Shown: in pieces, positions 35,810 through 46,921 of the stretch
How the letters are laid out: every line of letters starts with the position of its first letter
Numbering within the stretch: position 1 is the stretch's first letter
NCBI GenBank assembly: GCA_039654915.1
Contig: CM077599.1
Span: forward strand, 26,039,501 to 26,103,500
Origin: Aquilaria yunnanensis
Lineage: Eukaryota > Streptophyta > Magnoliopsida > Malvales > Thymelaeaceae
Reading direction: 5' to 3'
DNA: 64,000 bases
Made by a program: the position numbers and the translations under genes
The notes under the pieces: model-generated
What the model was told of the DNA's origin: nothing
The model's input: only the letters and a program-made list of their open reading frames with translations
Database searches by the model: none

Positions 35810-37117
35810 ATCTTAATCGTATAATTGATTTAGGTATCATAGGGTTTTCCCTCATCTTACAATTCAAAGGCCTCTAACGTTTTTTTTAGTTGCAAGTCTC
35901 ATTATCCTTTTTGTTTCTTGGCCCACAACCTTAGTTGGGTATGTAAGGTTGAAACCGAGCCCAACCAAGTAGAGTAGTAAACTAATCTTTGCTCGGGTTG
36001 AAATAATTATCGAGCACAATATTTTATTTATGTTTGAATTGAAAATAATATAAATGAGTTGTGAATAAATTTTTAATTAATTGAGCTCGAGTCAAGTTTT
36101 GATTGTTTACTTAAATTAAAAAAAAAAACTAAAATTGAGCCAAGCTGAATAAAATAATAAATAAATCAAATTTTATTAAAATTTTATATCAAAATAAAAA
36201 AATTATACAAACTTGACTTAGTAACAGTTTAAATAAGTCGCGAGCAAATTTTAAATCAGGTCGGACCAATTGGAGCCGAGAGAAGATTAAAACGCGTTGA
36301 TGTCATATGCGAAGCTGCTCATGAGAAGGCGGGACAAGTACTGTGATGTCTCGATTGCTATTCCATGGTCACGAACAGGTGCTTAAGCCTTGAGGTTGAC
36401 GCAACTTTTGGGCCATCAATCATCATGCGCATGTTCTCCACTTTAGCTCTGGCTTGGCAAAAGTTAATTGGTTACTGACAAAAAAAAATATTAATTTTGG
36501 CTGAAAACTGCAATACTAGAGTCCTAAGAGTTGCCTACCAAAGAAGAAAGCACCTTAGAGAAGTCTAATGAGACAACGACAATTCAACTTTTAAAAACTC
36601 CTATAAAACCAAGTATGTGGTGTGCTTAATCGGTATACTAGATATCATTTGTCAGAGAGATTTGAAAATTAGTTATGAGTCTAACCAAGTTAGATATAAA
36701 ATACTATTACCATGTTTAAAATATGTTTCTTACTCTAGATATTCGTAAGTCATATTAAATATTTTTTTAAGAAGTAAGTGTTTTTCATTTTTATCCAACC
36801 TAAAAAGAGAAAAATTAATAATAGAAAATTTATATTTTATAAAAATATTTTAAAACTACTTGTTGGAATTCTTAAAGTTTAAGATTTTAATAAATTAATA
36901 ATTTAAAAAAATAATTACTTTATATAAAATAATACACAGTAATGTATTAATTTTAATTTAAAATGCACTTACCCCCAAAAGTTAAAAACCACTAAAACAT
37001 TGATTAATGGTTTTTATATATATACCGTAAAAGTTATCATGTAGTATATAAAAAAGAAAAAACGAAAAGAGTAGGCAGTGAAAAATCGTGAAAATTACAA
37101 GCCGACTAATTACGCGG
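35810..37117. other. AT-rich region with a short GC-richer patch
   Basis: Mostly AT-rich. A patch at about 36,270-36,480 has balanced composition and an open stretch on the plus strand, but no family was recognised. It may be a gene fragment. Confidence 0.35.
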
Positions 37118-37671
37118 GCCACGATTAGAGGTGAGACCTGGGCAGGGTTGATCTGGCCCAAATCGGGACCGATCCGGCAGTCAAACCCCTTTCACCCCGG
37201 TTAAGCCCCACCCCGACAAAAAAACTGCGTAAATTTGGGTTGAATATGAGCATGAGAGAAAAAATAGCGCAAAACGGACCGCCCCGGGTCAATTGCCGAC
37301 CTGACTTGCCTAGCGGGCCGCCCAAGCCAAAGCCCGGCCCAAGACCGGCTAGTCCGGCCTGGGCTTGGGGGCTCAATAGCTAGAAAATAGCAACCTGCAA
37401 AAAATTACATAAAAATGGGTTAATTACAATATAAGTCCTTCAATGGTTTTTTGCTACATTTTAACTCTCAAAATTCCATTTTTACCTCTCCCAACAACTA
37501 AATTTTAAGGACTTTTTGGTCCAAATAAATTTTGGCCCTCCCCTATAAATACCACTGTCACTTTCACTTTATCTTCATACCACCACTTAATCTCTCTTTT
37601 TCCTCTACTATATTCTCTCAAACATTTGATTTGTTTTTCTTAATATCTTTCAAATTTCTTACTAATCTACC

Positions 37672-39307
37672 GGGTAAATTACATGCGTTACCCCCAACCT
37701 TTTAATTTTGTTTCTGTTCTAACCCCAACCTTCATTTTGTTCATTGCGCCCCCCTAATGTGGCTAAAACATTCCATTTTGAACCTTTTTTGGATGGAATC
37801 CGTTATATTGGATGGAAAATGACACGTCAACATAAGATTGTAGGGGAAAATGTTTGTTTTAACCCTTGTAAACATTTTCATTGCCAAAAAAAGCCATAAC
37901 ATTTTCAAATCTCCCTCTTCTCCCTTCCTGGCGGTGCCATCTCCGGCGTCTCCATCTTCAGCCTTCCTTTCCTCTCTCTCCAGCGACAACCTTGTACTCC
38001 ATTCACTCACCCACTCCTCCGATTCCCTTTCCCCACCGCCATCGAGATACCTCTTCCGATTCCCTCATTGAAACACTAACCTCCTATCCTCGCCGCCCCC
38101 TGGTTTTTCCCTTCAGTTGCCCGATGTGGGCTACCCTTCCCTAGAACCCTCAGCTCCTCCCTTAACTACCGCCACCCCTGATCCTTCCTTACACGCTGTC
38201 CCGTCGCCGATCCACCACCAGAGATTCCTGTCAATTGTCGTCGTCACCTCGTCTCTCGCCACGCCGCATCCTCCTCTTCCATCCGCCACCCTCGACCACC
38301 ATTGCTCCCCGTGTATGCATTTTGAAGCTCGCCAGGCCGTCACTCATCTAGGCCCAGGCAGTCGCTTGTGCACCCGTCGCCGCCACGAGAGGAATCAAAG
38401 ATAACTCGCAGGAAGACCCGCCAACCCGACCCCGATCTTTTGCATCTGACCTAGTTAACCTTCATCTCTCGGGTAAAACCCCTCTTAAGCCTTCCCACTC
38501 CTCCGATTCCCGAATGGGTCTGAATCTTCTGCAAGATCTGAAATTTCCGCTCTTGACATATAAACTTCTGGATTGGGATGGAGTAAAAGCAAAGTAACGA
38601 CAATGGGTGGCCATGGAAGGAGCATAATCTACAGTTCCTATTATTCATCATCTTTCACAGCCCACCATTGCCTCTCAGGGTAAGCTTTGGGGGAAGGAAG
38701 ATGGGCACGTGGAGAAATTGGGTTCAGAGCTTTCACCGGTTCTTGTGGATGTCGATTCAGAGGCCCCACAGCATGCCGAATCCGGTTCAACCCTTGGTCT
38801 CCACATAATGCTTTTTTGTGATGAAAATTTGATTGGCGAATTTTGATTGGTAGAGGTGATTAGAATGGCTCGCAACGTCGGTGTGATGCTTGTGTTGTCG
38901 TGATAGCTACCATCAAAACCAACACAGTACCTAAACCATCACCGTAGAGAAGAGGTTGGAGAGGGATGAGAGGTAGGAAGGGGTTCGCCGGAGAGGGAGG
39001 CCGCCGAGATAGGGATGCCAGAGAGGGAGGTGAGAGTTGGCCGAAGAAATTTTAAGGTTTTTTTGTTAGATTTAAAATTTTAAGGCATTTTTGGGAAAGG
39101 GGATTTTTACAATGGTTAAAATAAGTATTTTTCCCTACAGTAATCTGGTGACGTGGCTTTTTCCATCCAAGATAACTATTTCCGTCCAAAAAGGGGCTAA
39201 AATGAAATGATTTATTGAGGTTAGGGATATGCTACGAGCAAAGTGAAGGTTAGGGTTAGAAATGAAACAATAATTAAAGGTTAGGGGTAGTGGGTGTAAT
39301 TTACCCC
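37672..39307. mobile_element. Non-autonomous MULE nested in the hAT leader
   Basis: The 9-bp TAATCTACC is found at 37663-37671 and 39308-39316. The terminal inverted repeats begin GGGTAAATTACA (left) and GGGGTAAATTACA (right, reverse complement). They stay recognisable for about 200 bp, including TTGGATGGAAAA in both. Length is 1.6 kb with no transposase. The interior (37,890-39,050) is GC-rich and exon-like in composition. Long inverted repeats and a 9-bp duplication are diagnostic of the Mutator-like superfamily. Confidence 0.9.
37890..39050. other. GC-rich interior of the MULE, origin unknown
   Basis: C-rich on the plus strand to about 38,340 and mixed or G-rich later, with overlapping low-complexity ORFs in several frames. 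No protein family was recognised. It may be captured host sequence, as in Pack-MULEs, but that is not shown. Confidence 0.35.
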
Positions 39308-39377
39308 TAATCTACCTCTAATATTTTCATAATCTCCTCTTAATTTTGCATTAACCACTACTATTAGTTCGTGACTC

Positions 39378-41475
39378 ATGACTTCAAGAGGAAATGGCAA
39401 GACGATAGAGAGTTCATCTTCCTGTACCACCAGCCTTCGAGGCTTGCTCCATCATCATTCTTGGCCCCCCGATAAAGACATGTTAATTGAAGAGTTGCAC
39501 GATGATGATGCCGGAATTGATATGACGAATTATGATTTGGGAGTCGACGATCAATTATCGAATGATGAAGTTGAAGAGTTGGATGCAATGGCGGCTAAAA
39601 ATCCGTCAACATAATCAATGCCGACAAGTCATGGACCCACTGTGGAGGAAACCCAAGGAAAGGGTAAATTCTCAAGGCTAACTGCTTGGGTTTGGGAGCA
39701 TTATAAGCTCATACATGAAAGGGAGTCGAGGTACGGGAAATACAAATATTGCAGTAAAAAATTTGTGCATAAAAAGAATTCCGGAACTGAAACACTGAAG
39801 TGACATATTGAAAATCAACATCCTAACATCCTTCCCAGTGCCTGAACTAGTTTTGGAAGACAAACATAATTTGGGTCTACAGCCGATGTCGGCGGGTCAG
39901 GTATATTTCATTTTAACCAACAATCTTATAGAAAAGACATGGTAAATTGGATGATACTTACCGAAAAACTTTTTTCACAAGCTGAAGATGTGCACATAGA
40001 ATCCTAAATAAAATCACAATTAAATCCTGCATTTAAAAAAGTTGCTAGGAAAACTGCTAGGAAAGAAAACTTTAGATTATTTGAAGCCGGAAAATCAGAT
40101 TTGCAAGCCTATTTTTCTGCTCTTGATTATTGTGTGGCATTTACTTCTGATATGTGAATATCACTTATAGGTCAATCATTTTATTGTGTTATTTCTCATT
40201 GGATTGATTTTAATTGGATTATGCAAAAATGAATTTTGTCATTTAGGGTCATTGAAACAGATTATACTGATTATCACATATTCAATTGCATATTAGAAAC
40301 TTTATGTGATTATTAATGTACTGATAAAGTCCTGTGCATTTCATTTGATAATGCTTCAAACAATAATGTTGCTGCTCACCTTTTAAGTCAAACATTGAAA
40401 CTACCTCTCAACGGTGCATTCTTTCCCGTTAGATGCATATGTCATATTTTGAACATTTGTGTGCAAAAGGGTTTAGAAGTTTTCCAAAATGAAATTCTGT
40501 CTATTCGGAACTCATTGACATATTTAAAATCAAGACCTATTGTGTTTCGTGAATTTAAAAGCTTTTGTTCTGAAAATCAAAAAGATTTTTTTTGGAAACG
40601 ATTTAAATTGGATTGCCCAACCCGCTGGAACTCTACATATTTGATGTTGCAAGATGCATTCCCGTATGCAAATTTGTTGGCGCATTTCATGAACTTAAAA
40701 ATGGGTTATGAATTTCTTACGACTAAAGTTTGGGAAAAATGTTCCAAAACCAGTGAATTGTTTAAGTTTTTTTATGAGGCTACTAAATTTTTCTCTAGTG
40801 TTTACTACCCAATCATTCATCAAGTTTTGCTTCATTTAGTGAACATTACATATGCTTATATCAGTTTAAAGATGATAAGTAGTTAAAATCGACTGTCGAA
40901 GCCATACGGGCTAAGTGGCTTCAGTATTTCAAAAACATTTCACTTATCTTTTTAGTTGTTTTTTTGCTTGACTCATATGTCAAATTAATAGGCACAACAA
41001 CATGGCTTGAAGGAATTTTTCATACTTATTTAGAAATGTCTCATATAAATGTTTTATCTATGTTTAATACTGCTTCCGAGTACTTGCATTCTTTATATAA
41101 GTTATATTGTGAGCGGTATTCGGATAAGGTAAAATCTGAAACTCCTCAAACCAAGCCTTAAAGGAGATCAATCTCACCAAGATTCAACCCAGCCCTCCAA
41201 ATGCTCAAATGACTCCGACCGACGACATCAAGATTAGTTGAGGTCGATGACTATTTCAACACATCGTTCGAGGCAAGCGATGTCGACATATTGAAGTAGT
41301 GGAAACAAAAGAGATCAAAGTTTCTGATCTTGTCAGTAATCACACAGGAGATTCTTGCTATTTCAATCTCTACTGTATCATCCAAGGTAGCATTTAGTAT
41401 AGGAAAAAGGGTGATATCGGAGAAACGATCAAGATTGACACCCGATGTGATAAAAGTATGTGTGTGCAACTAAGA
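39378..41475 (+). pseudogene. Ac-like hAT transposase (zf-BED, RNase-H-like, hATC), degenerate
   Basis: Starting at the ATG at 39378, the translation runs through an acidic N-terminus (stop at 39612) and a BED-type zinc-finger region. That region is about 39,680-39,800, with SRLTAWVWEHYKLI and KYKYCSKKFVHKKNSGTETL. A long catalytic part follows (about 40,020-40,880), with ARKTARKENFRLF, SFDNASNNNVAAHLL, RCICHILNICVQKGL and CPTRWNSTYLML. The last part (41,160-41,480) shows a frameshifted VAFSIGKRVI hATC motif. At least eight stops and several frame changes make it nonfunctional. Relatives are the plant RICESLEEPER/DAYSLEEPER-type transposases. Confidence 0.85.
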
Positions 41476-41946
41476 TGGGGCCCTTGCAGCACTCCGACTA
41501 CAAGATCAAAAAAGTTTGGATGACGAGGTAATATCCAATATCGAGATTTAAATTTTTTTTTTCAATCATACATGTAGTTTGTATTTGATTTGATTATGCT
41601 ATTAAACACAAATCATAGGTTTCTATTTTTTTATCATTTTCAGAACATTTTGTCATTTTCAGAACATTTTTTCATTTTAAAATGTAAGGCCCGTTTCGAT
41701 TATTTGTAAGTACCGTTTGGCTTTTTAACTTAATAAAACTTATATCGCAGTTATTTTTTTTCTTAAAAATATTTATTAAATATATAATTAATTATGTTTC
41801 TAATTTTTTTTAAAAAAAAAATTCAAACCCTCCTCACCCGGGACCAGCTTAGGACCGCCCTACCTAGAACCGGTCCACGCCTCAGTACGAGCCAGTCCGG
41901 GCTGATCCCGAGATGGGTCAGCATGCCACCCACCTCAAGCCACGAT

Positions 41947-42852
41947 CCATAGTCAGCCAACATGACATGACAAAAGTCCACAATTCTCCGAAGCGTCGAT
42001 GACCTGTTGAGGACCAAATGGTCGGTCCCCGCAGAATCACGTTTTTTTAGTCCTCAACAGTACCCAAATAATTTTTTTAAAAAAAAGGAAAAACTAGATC
42101 AATAAATCAACTACGTCTACGTGCTACATCAATTAAATACCATGTGAAGGAGGATGATCACGAAGCTAGTCTCATGGAATACAACGTGAGCTTCTACTTC
42201 AATGTCCTGTTCCCCTGGAACACGATCCAAAAAATATGCTCAAACTAGTTCCAATATATATTCCATTAAAAAAAAATCTCTTTCTATATATAAATAGCAA
42301 AAATTAATCACTTTTCGCCTAAAAAGTACATCAAAAAATGTATATGTAATTGAAAAAGGAAACAAACTAAGCTAGAGTATCTAATTAAATACTCGTTTTC
42401 TATAATCTCATGCAATCTACGAGGATCAAGAATTAAAAACTGATGTCCAATAATCTAATGATGATTTTATTATTGATTTCTCAACTTATCAAATTCTATA
42501 GGCAGCCAACAAGATTGTAAAATTTACCTTCTTTTTTTTTTTAAAAAACTTTTAGAGATATACTAGTTACTTTATTGCCATACGTACTGGGAAAACGACG
42601 CGTAACAAACCAATCAATAAGCGAATCAATCCTCAACGACCACAGGAAGTTCAGAGCAGTACGTAGCAACAAAGCTCATCTCTCTACTGTCTTTTTATTC
42701 AAATTTCCATCTACGAATTCTGCAGTACCAGATCGATCAATCCAGAAAAGTTGAAGCCTACTCTTGTAAATAATATACTTATAAAAAAGGAGAGAACAAT
42801 CAAAGTTAACTTTATAGATTTAAATTTTTGTTCATTAAGGAAGCTAACTTTA
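41947..42852. other. Spacer downstream of the NHL gene
   Basis: AT-rich with no gene recognised. The last 100-150 bases are the likely 3' UTR of the minus-strand LEA_2 gene. Confidence 0.45.
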
Positions 42853-43488
42853 CTAATTAGCAGATACATCCACCTCGCACGGCTGAACAAGCTGGTACTT
42901 CACCGCCGGCCCAACGGTGACCCCCTTACTCTGATCTCCAAAAGAAATGTATGCCGGACACTTAACGTTGATCCGATACTTGCCGGAGATCCACGTACCG
43001 ACCTTCCACTTGACGCGGCCGTCGGCCTTGATGTTCATCAGAACCATGCCGGCGTTCAAGTCCTGACTCAAAGCCCCTGACAAGAATGGTGCGATCGGGA
43101 CAGCGTTACCGAACAAAAACGGTGACCAGACAGATATGTCCTTATGTCCCTGGTAACCGGAGGGAAGGAGAGTGGGTAGAGTGATCTGCTGGTTACGGTA
43201 GGTGGCGTAAGTGTCGAGCTTTTCGTAGAATATTCCGATGCGGTCGTTGGGGTTGCGGGAGGAGAGAGTGATCTGCATGTTAATGGTGAGGAAGTTGGGG
43301 GAGGAGACGTTGAAAGCGAAGATTGTGGCGTCTTGGAGGATGAACCGGGGCTTGGTAGGCCGGAGGATGGCCCACACCAGGAAGACAACGACGGCGACAA
43401 GGACGAGGAAGCCCACTACAGGGCCGAATATGATGCGGTAGAGGCGCTCTCTGCCGCCGTCATCGTGGCAGCACTTTTTCTCTTTCAT
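42853..43488 (-). CDS. NDR1/HIN1-like (LEA_2) membrane protein
   Basis: One exon of 211 residues, the usual length of plant NHL proteins. A short basic cytosolic N-terminus (MKEKKCCHDDGGRERLYR) is followed by one hydrophobic segment at about 18-42. Next come RPTKPRF and the LEA_2 domain (about 60-185) with NPNDRIGIFYE at 79-89, the NPN-x-RIGIYY motif of NHL1/NHL10-type members. These proteins sit in the plasma membrane with the LEA_2 domain outside. Several are induced during pathogen response and senescence. Which paralogue this is cannot be fixed. The ATG at 43488 is the only start giving the basic N-terminus. A TATA box lies about 145 bp upstream. Confidence 0.92.
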   Translation of the reverse strand: MKEKKCCHDDGGRERLYRIIFGPVVGFLVLVAVVVFLVWAILRPTKPRFILQDATIFAFNVSSPNFLTINMQITLSSRNPNDRIGIFYEKLDTYATYRNQQITLPTLLPSGYQGHKDISVWSPFLFGNAVPIAPFLSGALSQDLNAGMVLMNIKADGRVKWKVGTWISGKYRINVKCPAYISFGDQSKGVTVGPAVKYQLVQPCEVDVSAN

Positions 43489-43628
43489 GGCGGTGAGAAG
43501 TGAGAGGGCTGGTGGAGAAGGAGGTGAGAAGTGTAGCTGAAAAGGTAGGAAGATAAGAGACTATAAGAAGACAGAAGTAAAATTAATTGTTATGTGCTGT
43601 AGTAAGGTAAAAGGATCCAATGAGTTAG

Positions 43629-43636
43629 TATATATA
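43629..43636 (-). promoter_or_regulatory. TATA box of the LEA_2 gene
   Basis: TATATATA in the context CTATATATAC on the minus strand, about 141 bp upstream of the start codon. This implies a 5' UTR of roughly 110 bp. Assigned by position and sequence only. Confidence 0.45.
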
Positions 43637-43639
43637 GAA

Positions 43640-46478
43640 GGGACAAGAACTTCAAACTTAAATAAATAAATACAGAAATGATCCATATATATCGACATTA
43701 ATTATAGTTGGGAAAAGTTTTAACGCGTAATTAAGCAAAACTTTTTTTTTTTTTGTATACATAACAAAATTGTACAACAGTAGAAGGAAAATAAAACTCA
43801 AACTAAAGGCATTTAAATGGAAACTTTAATTTTCCGAATTTAGTTAAAGGTGTGGACTATATATATGATGTGTGTAGTGAAATTGAGGAAGTAATACATT
43901 TAGGGCAAAATGAAGTGCATGTGATGTGAAGAGAATGTGGTGGGAAATGTAGCATGTTATGAGCCAAGGTTTGGTACAACCTTATCTTGACGAGTTCCTG
44001 CTTACTTTCTACTTTCTAGGTAGCTACTTTTCTTTTTTAGTTATATTGTATATTGGAGAGTACAATATTATACACTTCGTTAATAATACTATAGACAGCC
44101 CCTTGAACTAAAGAACATCTAATTAAATAGAAACTCCCATTTTTTTTCCACAATGGGCTTTTATCAAGTAAACGTGTAGAAAAGAAAATTGGTAGGGAAT
44201 CCCTATTTATATACTTTTTTATACTCAGAAAAAGAAACAAAGAAAAAAAGTGAGGTAGCAGAATAAGATGTAGGAACATCAGGAATCCGCATATATATGA
44301 AAAGCTTAATGCCCTTTCAAAGTTGAGGATAGACACATAGGAAAAAAAGAAAGAAGAAAGAAAGGAAGAGGAAATAAGTAGCTAAGGGAGTCATGTAGAA
44401 TGCAAAATGAGAAAAAAAATGTAAACCAGAGTCATAACACATCGATCTACTAGTACTAAGTAGACAAAATATTGTAACATTTTATTGTTTATAATCCAAG
44501 TTGATACATCATACCATATAATTTCCTAACATTTTACTTTAGACCCGCTTTCAAATGATTTTAACATTCATTACTTTATACTACTTCCAATTCGTCCCAC
44601 TTTCAAAGTGCACTTATTTGCACACGTATTAAGACAATGTTTTTTTTTTCCTTTCCGTTTCCTTAATTAAATATTCTTCCCCAGATAATTAAACTCTCAC
44701 ATCTTCAAAGGAACCAACTTTATTTAAAAAGAAAAAAAAAAGTAAACTGACTTCTTATGATAAATAGTAAATCTGGACTCGGATATAAAATGGAAAGTAT
44801 ATATGCAAATTTCACTTCACTAAAGAGAAAAAGGTTAGAAAGAGGCATCGTCTATGTACGTTCTGCGTCGATCGTGCATGGGTTGTGCATTTGAGGTTGT
44901 ATAGTCGAGGATATAAAAGATTTCCAAGTGGACATGATACTTCTAAGTTCTACTGATCATGAACAAGAGCTCAAATCCCAGAATTATTTAAGCTAAAAAT
45001 CCTTTTTCCTTCTCTTCCATTATATTCCAATGAAAAAGAAAAAAAAAACAAACTGTTTGGATTCTTGTAATCATATTCCAATAATGTTTTTTGTTGCAAC
45101 TCCAAATTATCCAACTTAAGGTCACGTCTTCAACTCCCACCAAGAATTACTTCTTGGAACAAGGGAACAGATTCGACAATGACACGTATGAATGTGATGT
45201 GTGCCCATTCTTTAGCATCAAAATGCTTTAATCGTTATGTATAATAGTCCAAATTTCTAGCACACTCATGCAGAGCGACTTAAAAAAAAATTTTTGGTTT
45301 AATGTTAATTAATATTCTACTGATCCTTCTTGCTTTAGTTCTCTCTTTTATTTTTTAATAAAATTTAATTTAAATATATTCATATTAATGTATATTAAAA
45401 AAAGTTATTAAAAATTATATTTAGAACTGTAATATTTTTAGTTTCATTTTCATATAAAAATTTCATATTTTATGATAAATTTTAAAATAAATAAAATTAT
45501 AAATTAATTGTCATGAATAGTAAATAGAACAACTTTTATGAGACATGAGTAAAATTTAAATTTGTGATTTCTTTTCATCTTAAAATCTAGCTAATGTTTG
45601 AGTATTAATTATTGACTCTACTATATAGGTTGTAAATTTCTTCATACCTTAATTTTTTTACTTTATTGATTATGAACGAAAAGAAAAAAAAATAAAAAAT
45701 ACAGAGGCTTAAATACAAAATATTTTTACAATTATTTTCACCCAAACGATCAACTATGATTTTCAATGTTAGCCAGAAGAAATTGACTTCACTATTGGGA
45801 CAAAAAAAAACTAGTAAATACATCCTTGATCAACACCCCAAAATTTGTATATTAAATACATTAATTTATTCAACTGTTAGATCAACAATTCTAATCATGA
45901 TCAATCAACGGTTCAAGATATATAACCAAACTCAAGAAAACGTATTAAATTCTTCTTAGTGATCTAATCGAACCGTTCATGAATCGAGAAAGGGAAGACT
46001 ATAAATTTGTAGATGGAGGGAGCTAGGAAGAAATTAAGAACACTAACCTTGGGAGTTGCAGAATCTTCAAGTATGTTTTTCAGAGAGCCGATCCAATCTG
46101 TGCACATATCACACGAAGTTTGCCATGACGACTTGCTTGCTACCTAAGCTAAACCCCATCCCAACAGAGCCGCAGCCAAACCTTTTTTTTTTTTTTCCCC
46201 GGTTGAGCTATATTTTTCCCTTCGTATATCTTCGATCCTATATAGAGTCCGTTTATTTGTGAATTAACTTTTGGATTCCAAAGGTTTTCAGAAATAAATC
46301 AATACAAAATCCACTTGTAGATATATCTTTTCGTAAGAATTAATTATTTTTCCTTCCCGGCCGAAAAAAAAAAAAGATTTATCTTTCCTTATTTTGTAAA
46401 GTTGCAAATAATGCGGATTTAGGTATATGGGAATAAGTATATGATCCTAGCTAAAATTGTTTGTCATGGTAGTACATA
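43640..46478. other. AT-rich intergenic region
   Basis: No gene recognised. Poly-purine and poly-A/T runs are common. The segment 45,310-45,560 resembles the MITE-like block at 9,008-9,300, sharing AAATTATAAATTAATTGT followed by ATGAATA, so it may be another decayed MITE. Confidence 0.4.
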
Positions 46479-46483
46479 CTTTC

Positions 46484-46807
46484 TGTTAGGAATCAGAACG
46501 TAAGCACAAATAAAAGAGACACAAGAATTTACGAGGAAAACCCCAAATCGGGGAAAAACCTCGGGCGGCAAGCCGGAAGAAAGAATTCACTAAGAAAGAA
46601 GAAGAATACAATCTAAGTGACTACTAGATTGTGGGACGAATTCTAATTGTCACAACTAAGCTCCTTATATAAGGAGTTGAAGGTACCAAGGCCCTTTCTA
46701 TGGCCAATGTGGGATGAAGGGTGAAATATGGAGCTAAGACATTAAGCCTTTGTTTCCTAGTCCATGTGGGATGAAGGTTAAGAACAAAGTTGAGGCAATC
46801 TTCAACA
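46484..46807 (-). repeat. 3' LTR of the copia element
   Basis: 324 bp, TG at one end and CA at the other. It contains the palindrome CTCCTTATATAAGGAG at about 46,660-46,675, a likely TATA region. The sequence next to it on the inner side reads CAAGGTGGAGAT on the minus strand, the polypurine tract. Confidence 0.95.
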
Positions 46808-46921
46808 ATCTCCACCTTGCATCAATTTTGTTGTACATGAACAAAAAAACTCCACCTTCATACCAAATTAATCTGTAACCTTCTTCTCTGATCTTCACAG
46901 CCACCTCCAAATAAGTGATAA

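Larger units (their letters stand above)
37126..41938 (+). mobile_element. Ac-like hAT transposon with perfect 8-bp target duplication
   Basis: GCCACGAT occurs at 37118-37125 and again at 41939-41946. The element starts TAGAGGTGAGACC and its right end in reverse complement starts TTGAGGTGGGTGG. GC-rich subterminal regions with many GGCCC and CCGG motifs lie at both ends (37,130-37,380 and 41,820-41,935), as in hAT elements. A CTATAAATA promoter-like box is at about 37,541. The transposase is degenerate. A MULE is nested in the leader, so the element was about 3.2 kb before that insertion. Confidence 0.9.

Noticed and set aside
36270..36480. A gene fragment in the GC-richer patch
   Set aside because: No family could be recognised and frames are short; kept only as a note in the spacer entry.
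43068..43441. ORFs overlapping the LEA_2 gene in other frames
   Set aside because: Shadows of the strong LEA_2 reading frame; the LEA_2 frame has the conserved domain.
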